Assembly (NCBI GenBank): GCA_000226015.1
Contig: JH155318.1
Coordinates: 145,886-181,652, forward strand
Direction: 5' to 3'
Length of the DNA: 35,767 nt
DNA from: Mnemiopsis leidyi
Taxonomy: Eukaryota > Ctenophora > Tentaculata > Lobata > Bolinopsidae
Within the stretch, counting starts at the first letter, position 1, and each line of letters opens with the position of its first letter. The translations under genes and the position numbers were made by a program. The notes below the pieces were generated by a model that saw nothing but the letters and a program-made list of their open reading frames with translations, did not search any database and was not told the origin of the DNA. Below are positions 14,001 to 21,536 of this stretch, piece by piece.

Positions 14001-17000
14001 ACTAGTATAAACTAACACACTAACACACCCCACCCCCAGGTAAGATCTCCCTACACTCCTTGTGTGTGGTAACTAACCCTGAAGAGGTGGGAGGGGAGTT
14101 CTGCTTCTACATCCACGTCCGGAAGAGGTCCTACTACTTCGCTGTGAAGACCATGGCAGAGGCTAACCAGTGGGCAGATGATATCAGCGAGGTTATCACA
14201 AGGTTGGGATTGATAGTTTTAGATAATCATTTCGTGATTTTTGTATAAAAAATAAACTGTCAATTGTTATTCAAACATGGTCCAACTACAATTTAATCTC
14301 ATCTGCAAAACCTTCAGAAAATCTTTTCACACTGACTTGAAGACCAGAAAACTTAACGTTCGAATGACAAACTTTCTCGTCACATGTTGTAATTTCAGCA
14401 AAGAGCAGTTCCAGACAAGAACAGAAAGACTGATAGTTGAGCTGCGAAACTTGCAGAGTGATGAGATCGATAGTGTTTACAAGTCCAACGCTATTCTCCG
14501 TTACACCAAGGCTGCAATACAAACACCCATATTGGCTCTGCCCTACGGTAATAACTTCATCAAAATATATTGGCAATTAAACAGTCAGTTAGCTAACTAG
14601 CGGAACCTTACTGATTTCAGTTTTCTCGCTGAAAGTTCAGAACAAGCGAAGAAAGATTATAATAATAACCAACGAATCTCAACCCAAAATTCCCAAATTT
14701 ATTCGAAATAAGATTAAAATCTGAACATCCGTATCTTCTACTTAACAACCATCATCTCTACAACAACTGAACCCACCTCAGGACCCTGCTCTGCGAAGAA
14801 CCCGACCCCCCTCCAAGAACAAGCAGTCTCCATCTACAAGTCCTTCCTGAACTACGAGGGAGCCACCTCCCCGGTCGAGTTTATAGAAACCCAGCTCGGA
14901 CACCTGTTCGACTCGCCCCTCCTGATAGACGAGTTGTATTGTCAGCTGATCAAACAGACAAGTTGGGTGAGAGATGTGGATAACCCCCAGAACTTGAGAT
15001 ACTGGATGTTCTTGTTGTGTGTTCTTATCACTCATACTCCCAGCAGGAAAATATTGAGGTGGGTTGGAGGAGGATTTTATTTTAGAACATGTGGTTCGAA
15101 ACTTAAATGTGATCTGTGAACTGAAACCTAGATAAATTTAGGTAAATCGTCTTATAATCGTCTTATAACTACTAGAGTCACGTAACATGTCCCACCTTCA
15201 GTGTCTCACACCCTCACCCCTCCCCCCAGGTACCTCAAGTTCCACATACAGCGGAACACCTCCAAGTACTCCGGAACAGAGATGTACAAGTTTGCCGTCT
15301 ACGCTGAAGGACTCCTAACCTCCGGGGTGAAACAACGAGAGTACGTCCCGAGTAGGGAGGAACTGAAGAAGCTCCTCTTCCTTAAAGACATGCCTGCTAG
15401 TATCAGTTGTTATGGGGGCTGGAACTGTAAGATTGCGGTTACCCCGACTTTAACTGCTCGTGTTGCGGTTGCTAGGTTGTTGAGCGGGATGGGACTGAAT
15501 CCGAGACATAACAAGTATGCGCTGTTTGAGAAGCTGGATAATACGTACAAGGTAAGAGTTTTGTCGTTTATATTGAAGGTTCTGTCTTGTTTATCATTCT
15601 GATTTTGAATAAGTTTATTCATATCATGTCAAGATTACTAGCTGAGGAATACAGATTCGAAGCATTATAGAGTTTCAAATTATTATCAAGACGAAAGTAT
15701 TATCAGGTCTAGACAAAAGTATTATCAGGTCTAGACGCAAGTATTATTAAGTCTACATGAAAGTTTTATAAAGTCTAGACGAAAGTATTATCAAGTCTAA
15801 ACGAAAGTATTAACAAGTCTAAACGAAAGTATTATCAAGTCTAGACGAAATGTTATCAAGTCTAGACGAAATGTTATCAAGTCTAGACGAAAAGATAAAA
15901 GCTGAATCCCCAAACTAACCAAACACTCCCAGGTGATAGAGGACAGAACCCTCATATCAGACGTCCTAGCCAAGTTCGAGAGGAAGAGTCCCGGGGAAGG
16001 GTGGTGTATCTTCTTCAAACTGTTCGGTATCGTGGAGTTCAACATCGCCAAGTGTGATCCCCTGGAGTTGGTGTTCTTGTACGAGTTTGTGTGTGATCAG
16101 ATAAGGAGAGGGTTGTTCCCTGACGACAAGGTCTCTCTGACTGAACTAGCAGGTTTGTCAATCAGTTCTTTAGTGTGCCGTGAGTATCACGATGTACCCC
16201 AGCCCAGCGGCACTTTGTTCGAAACATCGCTCACAGTTGAGTCCAGGTGCTCATGGGAGTGGGTGGAGTCAGCCCTACACTAACTTCGATTTTAGACTTT
16301 TGCACATTTCCACCACCGTAAAATCACAAGGCTTCAATCATTACAAGGCTTGAATCTTTAAAAAATTAAATAGCCAGAACCTTCAAGACGAAGTCACCTT
16401 AGCTTTCAAGTTTCAGCTACAAAGTTTGTTCAACTTTATAACAACAATGTGGAACGTAACTAAAAACACTACAAATTCCAGGGTTGCGATGTCAGTACTT
16501 GTACGGCGACTACACTCCAGACAAGAACTACACAGTATCTGACATCTACAAAGTAACTCTCCCCGAAGTTAAGTACCCTGTAAGCAGCAGGAAGAACACC
16601 GGAACTCTACGTGGTCTCGGTACTCTCGGCAAGGGCACCATCCGCAAACTCAAGGTATATTCTTCATTTCTTCAACTTGACTGTAGAAAGTTTGGCTGAC
16701 TTGATTTTGGAAACTGTGTTCCGGTGTTCGTTGCTTAATATGACTTTGGAAAGCCCCCGGCCATTTGGTAGATCACCAACCGGCTATTAGCCTCTTATAA
16801 GCCAGTCGGTGATCTTCCAACTTCAGCCTCCCAAAGCCTTCTTTCATTTGAACTTGATTTAACGTCCTTCTTGGTCTATACTCTAGTATAATAACAATCT
16901 CTCATATTATTTCTAAAATTAAGTACTTTTCATCATCAAACAGCTAGACCTTGAATCAGATTTCAGAAATCTCTAACAATAAATATCCATGTCCAATTCT

Positions 17001-18433
17001 TCAAACTACTTTATTTGTCTTATTACAGCATATCATTCCTAGGATTTGTACACGGACACGGAGAAAGAAGACGAATTGTTGATGCAGGAAGAGATTGAAA
17101 AAGCTAAAAACACAATCAATGATTATTGGAAAACAAAATCCGGCCTAAGTAAAGGTAAGTTCTAAACTAACATTAGTCGATGAGCGTAAAACTGTTCCCA
17201 TTGTGTTTTACAAAAAAGATGTGTGAGGTCCAGGATTTCTAATACACTTCGTCACAAAGCTAAGCCATTTATTCAATTGGAATGTTGAACCTTGTCAAGA
17301 TCGAATCACCCTTTAATTGTTGACTTCACTTGTTGTGTTATTGATTTTGAACCTATCTTTTCTACAGGCGCTGCTCAACAAGAATTACTGAAAGTGACTA
17401 CCAGATGGCTAGCATTTGGATACGGGATATTTGATGTCCTCATAATTGATAACAGGTATGTCACCAAGATCGTATGTCACAAAAATTGATGATTGGTTTG
17501 AACTGTGCAACTCCAGAGGCAGTTTTTGAGATGGCTAAGACGTCAGAAAAAGTCTTTATATTTTGTTCAATTATTCTGTGTGGCGTAAGTTGACTCTGCC
17601 AGGCTCGGTCAATATTCTCGAGACTCTTCGATAACGTAAAGTTCGATAGTCGGAATAACCTCTCTAAGTTCCGAGGCAACTGAATCGGGCACGACACAAC
17701 GACACAATTATAAGGCTTGAACTCTTCGTATTTCATAGCATCTCTATATCTTCAATAGATCTTATAAATTTGTAGTGTAATTTAACACAACACTTGTTTT
17801 AGATTCCGCGAGACAGAACTCTGGCTAGCAGTAGGACGCAATGACATCGCCATCTACCCCCGGCAGAAGAGTTTACCTCTCGAAGTTCATACCTACGACA
17901 GTATCATCAGTTTCGGGGCACCTCAGGTAAGTCAGTTTCTAGTGTTTATCGACCGATAAGTTTGCTGAAACCCGATTGGTAACCTCTTTAAAAGAAGTCT
18001 GTACTCAGTTAGTGTACTAATGTCCTAAAGTCCTGAAACATTTTCCGCTAATTTCGATCCCTTCCAATATCCCCAGTTGAAGCGGCCCCTATTCAAGTTT
18101 ATCAGTTTATTATTTGAAAACTTCAAGACTATCCTCAATTTAAGACAATTATCACAACCTCCTTCTAATTCTTGTCGAGGTGTTACCCGACTCGCGCGTG
18201 GCTCGCAGCTTGCTGCTCTCCTGGCGTTCTAACGTTTCGTTAGAACGTTAGAGTTGGACGGATATCATCTCGTCATTCTAATTCTCTCGTTCAATCTCCA
18301 GGTGAACGTGTTCAAGATAACGATAGAGGGACACGCCCCTCTAGAGATGAACACCCCCGAATTCCTCGACATCGCCAGGCTGATGAAGACTTATATCGGC
18401 ATCATGGTCAAGATGAAAAAGGAGAGAAGATAA
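306..18433 (+). CDS. MYO10: Unconventional myosin X, 3' part of gene (22 coding exons, IQ to stop)
   Basis: Actin-based motor that moves cargo to filopodial tips; the motor domain lies upstream of the window. Exons read: 306-430, 637-779, 931-1002, 1122-1237, 1886-2088, 6055-6189, 6559-6672, 11844-11951, 12200-12344, 12553-12672, 13041-13167, 13286-13424, 14040-14202, 14399-14547, 14782-15058, 15230-15551, 15933-16152, 16482-16654, 17043-17154, 17368-17455, 17803-17926, 18302-18433. Every junction is GT-AG and every phase agrees, giving one open frame of about 1,101 residues ending in TAA. Domain order is IQ, charged helix, acidic linker, split PH1 around PH2, PH3, MyTH4, FERM, which is diagnostic for myosin X. 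Marker strings include GWLRKKGGG, LSRRNW, LPYG, DELYCQLIKQT and LQYL/GDYT-like text. The post-IQ part is shorter than in vertebrates (roughly 1,290 residues there), mainly in the linker. Two introns host other genes. Confidence 0.96.
2076..2577 (+). repeat. Minisatellite built from the MYO10 exon 5 donor junction
   Basis: About ten degenerate copies of a roughly 47-53 bp unit. Each early unit contains GGAGATRGGTAAGTTTTCTA, that is the last exon bases plus the real 5' splice site. At least five copies keep an intact GGTAAGT or GGTAACT. Later copies lose it (GGTTAGAG). Confidence 0.93.
2952..4275 (-). CDS. Secreted two-sushi (CCP) protein nested in a MYO10 intron
   Basis: Three exons on the minus strand: 4275-4179, 4035-3403 and 3160-2952. 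Junctions are GT-AG with phase 1 throughout, giving 312 residues. Residues 1-32 hold a hydrophobic signal segment (MVVLLVLLGLTEIIA, from a second Met at residue 14). Residues 33 to about 165 form a beta-rich domain of uncertain family; a FAMeT-like fold is a weak guess. Two sushi modules follow. The first ends at PPEC at the exon 2 edge with the pattern C..GTTLTVSC..LLGDNVITC..PEC. The second is VVVTVTC..ITCQESGQWSSEPDC. Sushi modules usually mediate extracellular protein contacts, so secretion is likely, since no membrane helix follows. The gene lies antisense, wholly inside the 2089-6054 intron. The ligand is unknown. Confidence 0.87.
4276..5794. other. MYO10 intron, noncoding part
   Basis: Upstream region of the nested sushi gene. 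It holds the double E-box, a direct duplication of about 30 bp (AACTCTTTGTTATACCAWGG at 4815 and 4845) and a short telomere-like TTAGGGTTAGGGTT at about 5544-5557. No further coding exon was seen. Confidence 0.7.
4618..4635. promoter_or_regulatory. Double E-box palindrome upstream of the sushi gene
   Basis: TCACGTGATATCACGTGA is a perfect 18-bp palindrome with two CACGTG cores 12 bp apart. It is about 345 bp upstream of the minus-strand sushi gene ATG. bHLH-type binding is inferred from the core only. Confidence 0.45.
5795..6071 (+). repeat. Minisatellite built from the MYO10 exon 6 acceptor junction
   Basis: Five decoy copies plus the real one of a unit of about 43 bp. Each contains CCTACAG followed by R/C-GAGTGGTGGGACATG, the acceptor and first 17-18 exon bases, separated by CCCTAA-type hexamers. 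The real acceptor is 6053-6054. Confidence 0.94.
6055..6189 (+). CDS. MYO10: MYO10 exon 6: acidic linker before the PH domains
   Basis: The exon encodes DEWWDMEPEDEDVYANMTG and continues to a Ser/Glu/Asp-rich end. It joins exon 5 in phase 1 (G plus AC gives Asp) and exon 7 in phase 1. It occupies the place of the long PEST-like linker of vertebrate myosin X but is far shorter. The acceptor and the first 18 exon bases are tandemly repeated upstream. The real exon is the last copy, the only one continuing into GGAGCCCGAAGACG instead of reaching a stop. Confidence 0.9.
6559..6672 (+). CDS. MYO10: MYO10 exon 7: N-terminal half of split PH1
   Basis: Encodes GYLKVREASMVSRWKQKYC and then a strand ending QDYLKSG. 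This is the first beta-strands of a PH domain (GxLxV, W-K-x-x-Y-x-x-L). Myosin X is unusual in having its first PH domain interrupted by the whole second one, and this exon is followed by the PH2 exons with matching phase 1. The exon is separated from PH2 by the 5,171-bp intron that contains the GPCR gene. Confidence 0.9.
6661..6785 (+). repeat. 19-bp minisatellite built from the MYO10 exon 7 donor junction
   Basis: About six copies of GTACGCTATTTGAAGTCAG. The first copy is the real exon end (TTGAAGTCAG) plus donor GTACG; later copies keep AGGTACG, CGGGTACG or CTAGTACG. Confidence 0.92.
6786..8905. other. MYO10 intron, noncoding, upstream of the GPCR
   Basis: AT-rich with only short chance open frames. 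A T-rich stretch from 8760 to 8890 ending CACCCTAG before the GPCR ATG could be a 5' UTR intron end. Nothing else is supported. Confidence 0.65.
8906..10054 (+). CDS. Intronless rhodopsin-class (class A) GPCR nested in a MYO10 intron
   Basis: Single 382-residue frame with seven hydrophobic helices near residues 21-42, 55-79, 94-117, 134-153, 180-206, 222-245 and 255-278. Class A landmarks: Asn in GN of helix 1 (36), NLAVAD of helix 2 (Asp 66), Cys 93 and Cys 168 for the extracellular disulfide, Trp 142 of helix 4, Pro 194 of helix 5, WTP of helix 6 (236-238) and NPILY of helix 7 (271-275). The D/ERY motif is degenerate (IVR, with Arg 118 kept and the acidic residue lost). The third loop is short and basic (KDKKKG). 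The tail of about 100 residues is Ser/Thr-rich, with a CDC pair that could be palmitoylated. An AG acceptor-like CCCTAG ends two bases before the ATG, so a 5' UTR intron is possible. Ligand not predictable. Confidence 0.95.
   Translation: MMATTVDPLALNLTTSQVVPLWIYCFLIVVISLYGNTTVLYSSIRYNTISLDRISVLLVRNLAVADLIYTLLIVLPMLVTYSAGGWVLGQGWCWAMSQLTFIPGTLNTLTVLAITIVRLRIMARPRVEISPIVGPITVGIIWIISFLGTILSLSYRSASKFSPTAARCNSSIYRDPEGGPVFLVVATGLLIILPVFSITLGNIAILVTYLSGPSFKDKKKGMSTVTALSALFILSWTPLIIFTFFRIRDIPVSGALDLLAFHCIFLNTAGNPILYSLVLPRFWMYMKSRAMRVLYCDCSIDIDDATLDNTPAMLLPMQEAFMFPAQLFLALSGPGGVPIPGANPAAQSSVNLEVTSRPTSSDVTTSADSSLPTEAAGRDPGV
10055..11843. other. MYO10 intron, noncoding, downstream of the GPCR
   Basis: Contains the SINE, short repeats of GGGTGACAGGCACGTAACT type at 10965-11020, spaced GGGGTCACARATT motifs at 11530-11660 and the duplicated PH2 acceptor. 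No coding exon was seen. Confidence 0.7.
10697..10860 (+). mobile_element. Probable tRNA-derived SINE
   Basis: A stretch opening GTGACCGGTGGTGAAGTGGT resembles a pol III A box, and GGGGGCTCGATTCCC about 35 bp on resembles a B box. The tRNA-like part ends ATCCGCCA near 10770. A non-tRNA body (GGATTGCGCCAAGGGCATTT..) follows. It lies 640 bp past the GPCR stop, in the MYO10 intron. AATAAA near 10829 might serve the GPCR transcript. Copy number elsewhere cannot be seen. Confidence 0.55.
11705..11856 (+). repeat. Duplicated PH2 acceptor junction
   Basis: Bases 11705-11742 repeat 11819-11856 with four differences. The copy includes the intron end, the AG (CTTTCTAG versus CTGCCCAG) and 13 exon bases. 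The real acceptor is 11842-11843. Confidence 0.9.
11844..12672 (+). CDS. MYO10: MYO10 exons 8-10: PH2, phosphoinositide-binding PH domain
   Basis: Exons 11844-11951, 12200-12344 and 12553-12672. Exon 8 reads GWLRKKGGG, then LSRRNWLPRFF. It keeps the basic K-K...R-R pattern of the beta1-beta2 loop that in vertebrate myosin X PH2 binds PtdIns(3,4,5)P3. Exon 9 supplies the middle strands (VKGQINLRQAIKILENP, then TYEIIAEDENEHR). Exon 10 supplies the C-terminal helix starting RSWLRILKEVHN; the W is the PH-family invariant tryptophan. Phases are 1, 2 and 2. PIP3 recruitment to the plasma membrane is known for the family; binding here is inferred from the retained basic residues. Confidence 0.94.
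13041..13167 (+). CDS. MYO10: MYO10 exon 11: C-terminal half of split PH1
   Basis: Encodes SCNRVEDKAENHVFCVITND, then RLHYFAAEDSDEMFRWIDLL. This gives two beta-strands and the closing helix with the conserved tryptophan (RWIDLL), completing the PH1 fold begun in exon 7. It enters in phase 2 and leaves in phase 0 at a CAG/GTAACC donor. Confidence 0.9.
13286..14202 (+). CDS. MYO10: MYO10 exons 12-13: PH3
   Basis: Exons 13286-13424 and 14040-14202. Exon 12 reads LHSGYMTLVKSKIVRRKVFV, then LTEKGLEMSKRRDGP, the first half of a PH domain. Exon 13 gives the later strands (FCFYIHVRKRSYYFAVKT) and the terminal helix MAEANQWADDISEVI with its invariant tryptophan. The exon 13 donor is AG/GTTGGG, weaker than its neighbours. 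A near copy of the first 43 bases of exon 13 lies about 155 bp upstream in the intron. Confidence 0.93.
13795..14086 (+). repeat. AGTACTA-rich palindromic tract with a copy of the PH3 exon edge
   Basis: The intron is packed with AGTACTA/TAGTACT motifs able to form hairpins. Within it, 13889-13931 matches the exon start 14044-14086 with about three differences in 43 bases. The copy carries exon sequence into the intron. Confidence 0.88.
14399..15058 (+). CDS. MYO10: MYO10 exons 14-15: MyTH4 domain
   Basis: Exons 14399-14547 and 14782-15058. Family text is clear: VYKSNAILRYTKAAIQTPIL, then ALPYG, later FLNYEGA, then the signature DELYCQLIKQT followed by RYWMFLLCVLITHTPSRKIL. In the family, MyTH4 packs against FERM as one supramodule that binds cargo such as integrin tails and netrin receptors, and can bind microtubules. 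Only the fold is supported here, not a particular ligand. The domain finishes in exon 16 (RYLKFHIQRN). Confidence 0.95.
15230..18433 (+). CDS. MYO10: MYO10 exons 16-22: end of MyTH4 and FERM cargo-binding domain
   Basis: Exons 15230-15551, 15933-16152, 16482-16654, 17043-17154, 17368-17455, 17803-17926 and 18302-18433. The F1 lobe begins after REYVPSREEL, with ISCYGGWNCKIAV and NKYALFEKLD. F2 contains TLISDVLAKFERKSPG, WCIFFKLFG and LRCQYLYGDYTPD. F3 contains YGIFDVLII, ELWLAVGRNDIAIYPR, YDSIISFGAPQ and the final helix LDIARLMKTYIGIMVKMKK. The frame stops at TAA 18431-18433, close to where vertebrate myosin X ends. AATAAA at 19081-19090 is a likely polyadenylation signal about 650 bp past the stop. 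Confidence 0.95.
15687..15895. repeat. 20-22 bp minisatellite before MYO10 exon 17
   Basis: About ten copies of a unit like GTCTAGACGAAAGTATTATC. It ends about 38 bp before the acceptor of exon 15933. The copies do not include the junction. Confidence 0.93.
16744..16836. mobile_element. Small foldback element in a MYO10 FERM intron
   Basis: GATCACCAACCGGCT and AGCCAGTCGGTGATC are inverse copies with two mismatches around a 13-bp loop. Weaker pairing extends outwards (TTTGGTA / TTCCAAC, CTTTGG / CCAAAG). It sits in the 16655-17042 intron. Confidence 0.5.
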
Positions 18434-19080
18434 AAGTTGTTATTAAAGCCAATGGAGAACCTTATTTGTGGGGAGGTGACACAAATTTGCTATAGTTCCC
18501 CATGATTTTCGTTTTCTAGAATTGTTGTTAATTTGAATTTCTTCTGACTGTCATCAGGAGTGGTCCATCACTCACTGTATGAGTAAATAGGTTCAGCTTT
18601 TGGATAATTGTTTAATGTGATAAACGGGTAATTGCAAAGAACTGAGAACAAGTTTACAGTCTTAATTGAAGCTAGCTCAATAGGGCATTAAACATGGAAA
18701 TGATTTAATTGGTTATGCACAAATTTTTTCTGCAAGCTATAACTAAAAGGAAAAGGCTTCGGATTGTGACTCTTAAGTTTTACTTTGGTCCTGAGCATTC
18801 ATGCTTTGTTGATAACTAAGTTTGAGGTCATCTTTAACACTGTTTGTAGCTCAATGACATTCGAAGGTAGCATAAAGTAACACGTTTGATAAGTATAATA
18901 GCTTAAACAGTTTAAATCTACCAACACTAACCATATTTATAAATAGTAAAGGTTAAGCTTGGTTCATTTTATGTAATGTTCGCAGTCTGTTAAGTTGGTC
19001 AGTTTGACCAGGATTTATATAGTACACGTTCCGTGCAACTTGATTTATATTAACCCTCTTTTAAATTTGATATTGTTTTT

Positions 19081-19090
19081 AATAAATAAA
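19081..19090 (+). terminator. MYO10: Likely MYO10 polyadenylation signal
   Basis: Two overlapping AATAAA hexamers about 650 bp past the MYO10 stop, followed by T-rich sequence. Confidence 0.5.
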
Positions 19091-19119
19091 TTGAAAATTT
19101 TATCTTAAACATATCATTA

Positions 19120-19246
19120 TTATTAAGAGAGGTATTTTGGGGAAGGGTCAAGGGTCACAAATTTTAACCAATGAAAAGCTAGAAAATAGAGCTTTTTGAT
19201 TGGTTTACATTTGTGATTTCTCCCCAAAAATACCGATCTCTATTAT
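19120..19246. mobile_element. Foldback (MITE-like) hairpin element
   Basis: Two arms of about 55 bp are imperfect inverse copies: GAGAGGTATTTTGGGG..TCACAAATTTTAACCAAT..AAAAGCT against AGCTTTTTGATTGGTT..CCCCAAAAATACC. The loop is about 10 bp. It lies just past the MYO10 polyadenylation signal. Confidence 0.65.
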
Positions 19247-19380
19247 TGATCTCTTTGTTAACACACGTTTATGTATTATTTTATTTCCAACTTTTTACTT
19301 CGCACCGTTATAAATATATGATTCTGTCTGTTTTTAAATAGTGAATAATATCGATTGTGTACACAGAGTAAGTTTCCACA

Positions 19381-19637
19381 TCCGTGTAGTTAGAATTTCC
19401 CATTGTTACATATCCATATAAGTCCTTCCACAAGTCACTAGTTAGAATTTCCCATTGTTACATATCCATATAAGTCCTTCCACAAGTCCATATAAGTCCT
19501 TCCACAAGTCACTAGTTAGAATTTCCCATTGTTACATATCCATATATGGATATGTAACAGTCCATATAAGTTCTTCCACAAGTCACTAGTTAGAATTTCC
19601 CATTTTTACATATCCATATAAGTCCTTCCACAAGTCA
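19381..19637. repeat. Tandem repeat of about 52 bp past the MYO10 3' end, with a palindrome
   Basis: Four to five copies of a unit containing ACTAGTTAGAATTTCCCATT, GTTACATATCCATATAAGTC and CTTCCACAAGTC. At 19531-19558 a copy meets its own inverse, forming a perfect 28-bp palindrome centred in CATATATG. Confidence 0.92.
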
Positions 19638-20591
19638 ATAACTGCAGCAAGAAGTAGATAGAGACCCTCTAGAATAGAATTTGAATCCCAAAACGAATTC
19701 ACATTGGGTTAAGTTTTAATAGTTAAATAAACTCACCATTAATGGGAGACGATGTACAGTTTGTATATATATGCAGCTTCTGCTTAATTTTTGGTTTTAC
19801 AATCGAGGAGGTGGATAATATCATGATGACTTTAACTGGTTTTGTCATCGTTCTTAAGTGCCTATTTTAATATGATAACTTCATTGAGTGTCCTTATAAA
19901 TGGGAGATTTAAAGTGATCAGAAAGCGGAGTATTCGTGTTTCGATATCTTGCAGACTACAACACTTTGTTGCAGAATGTAGAATACACCATTAAAAGATG
20001 TTAGATAAGCACTTACTGAATATATAATTGACAAAGAGCTCACTTCTTCATATTCATGGTACACTTTCATTTACTAAACTTCATTTACATTTGGATTTTG
20101 ACATGGATAACATTGTTTTATTTGTTAAACCCTCGAAATTTAACTTAAATGTTGACTTCTAGGGAATGACAGTCCGATGTAAAATACAATTTCACTGAAA
20201 CTTGTGAATATATAAGCATACAATCAACAATAAACGTCGTAATCATTGGAACATAAAAAAACATAATCTGCTGAACTTAAAGTTAAACTTACTTTAAGTT
20301 AAAGTATTAACTGCTACAGTAACAACTGTAACTTGATGGATTCAGTAGTATAACTACAACTAGAACGTTTCCAATCGATTTTAATGTTTGTTATGGATGC
20401 TATGTTTGAACTACAAAGATGTTATGAAATAATATCATAGTTGTTGTTAGTCTGATTAAAAATCTAGCGAATCTTATCTCCAAGTCTGAATTCCAAGTCT
20501 GAATTCCGAAACTGGTCACTACACGAAGTCCCTGCTCGTGGAGTCTACAGTTTCCAAACAAAGATCCCACACATTATCGGGTAGATAATAT

Positions 20592-21536
20592 CTACAGACT
20601 CTTACTAGTTTCCATCTCCTCCCCAGCCCCATAACTCTTTACATTCTTCCTGTGGAAAGTCTGGTACTGCTCAGCTCTAGATACTGTAGCTGCAACGCCC
20701 ATCCCTCGGGTCTCAAGCTCCATCGCTGTAGGGGGATCAGTGTCAATCAAAATGTTAATAGTGCAACTGACAAATTGGTAGTGTTTTGTTAACTACTGCA
20801 TACTGTGCAGTTTAAGTGGAGTTTCCGACCAAGCAGATTCTCCTATTGCAAGTTCAACAAATTACAAATTAAAAATAGGATCTTGGCATCACTTATAAAG
20901 TGAAGCTCCAGAAAGAAAGATTCGAAATCTAAAAAAAAGATAAATTCTAATCTCAAGAACATTCAATCTAGTTTACTAACCGTCTGCGTTCTGGTTGTAG
21001 TAAACATCAGGAGGGTTGTTATCACCGTGCTTTATTGCTCTCAGTACCTGAAGTTCCAAAGTTAAAACTGGGCAAAATTTTCTCTTTTTCTTCAGTCGTG
21101 TTTGAGGGATATAATTCAAGAAAATGCAATAGCAAAAGGCTGATAACACTGACAGCGAAGAGATTTTATCAAATCAACCAAAGAAAGAGGTCAATTAATT
21201 TTTGTTGTTAGTTTACGCACTCTGTAATATTATTTTGCAGAGGTTTGTTGTGTAACCTAGAATAGTCAAGAAGAAGTTCAACAAACTGTGAAACTAAAAC
21301 CAGAAACATATCAAACAGCAACAAAGATCAGACAGTAACGAAGCTCTAACAGTAACATAATAGTAACCAAGATCGGACGATTGTACTTGTAGTCGGACGA
21401 TTGAACTTGAACTCAAACAAGGCCAGCAGAGAGTTTAGCTAGCGAGAATATAAACCGAACAGGAAGTTTTAACCTCATCAGACATCCTACCCTTCACCTG
21501 CACCATGTTTACAGAATCAAAACGATCAAACCCCTC
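20592..21536 (-). CDS. EGF/TSP1 receptor exons 12-14: cytoplasmic tail and stop
   Basis: Exons 21536-21474, 21047-20981 and 20725-20592. They read EGFDRFDSVNMVQVKGRMSD.., then VLRAIKHGDNNPPDVYYNQN.., then AMELETRGMGVAATVSRAEQ.. to TAG (20594-20592). Phases 0, 0 and 1 join without a frame break. No kinase or death domain is present. The DVYYN tyrosines are possible adaptor-docking sites (inference). AATAAA on the minus strand at 20122-20117 could serve as the polyadenylation signal. An alternative 5' extension near 21536-21770 is discussed under findings. Confidence 0.75.

Larger units (their letters stand above)
18434..20591. other. Convergent 3' region between MYO10 and the EGF/TSP1 receptor
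   Basis: Holds the MYO10 3' UTR, a foldback element, the 52-bp repeat, and a candidate minus-strand polyadenylation signal at 20117-20122. A small hairpin AACTTAAAG..CTTTAAGTT lies at 20274-20300. No coding frame was seen. Confidence 0.7.
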
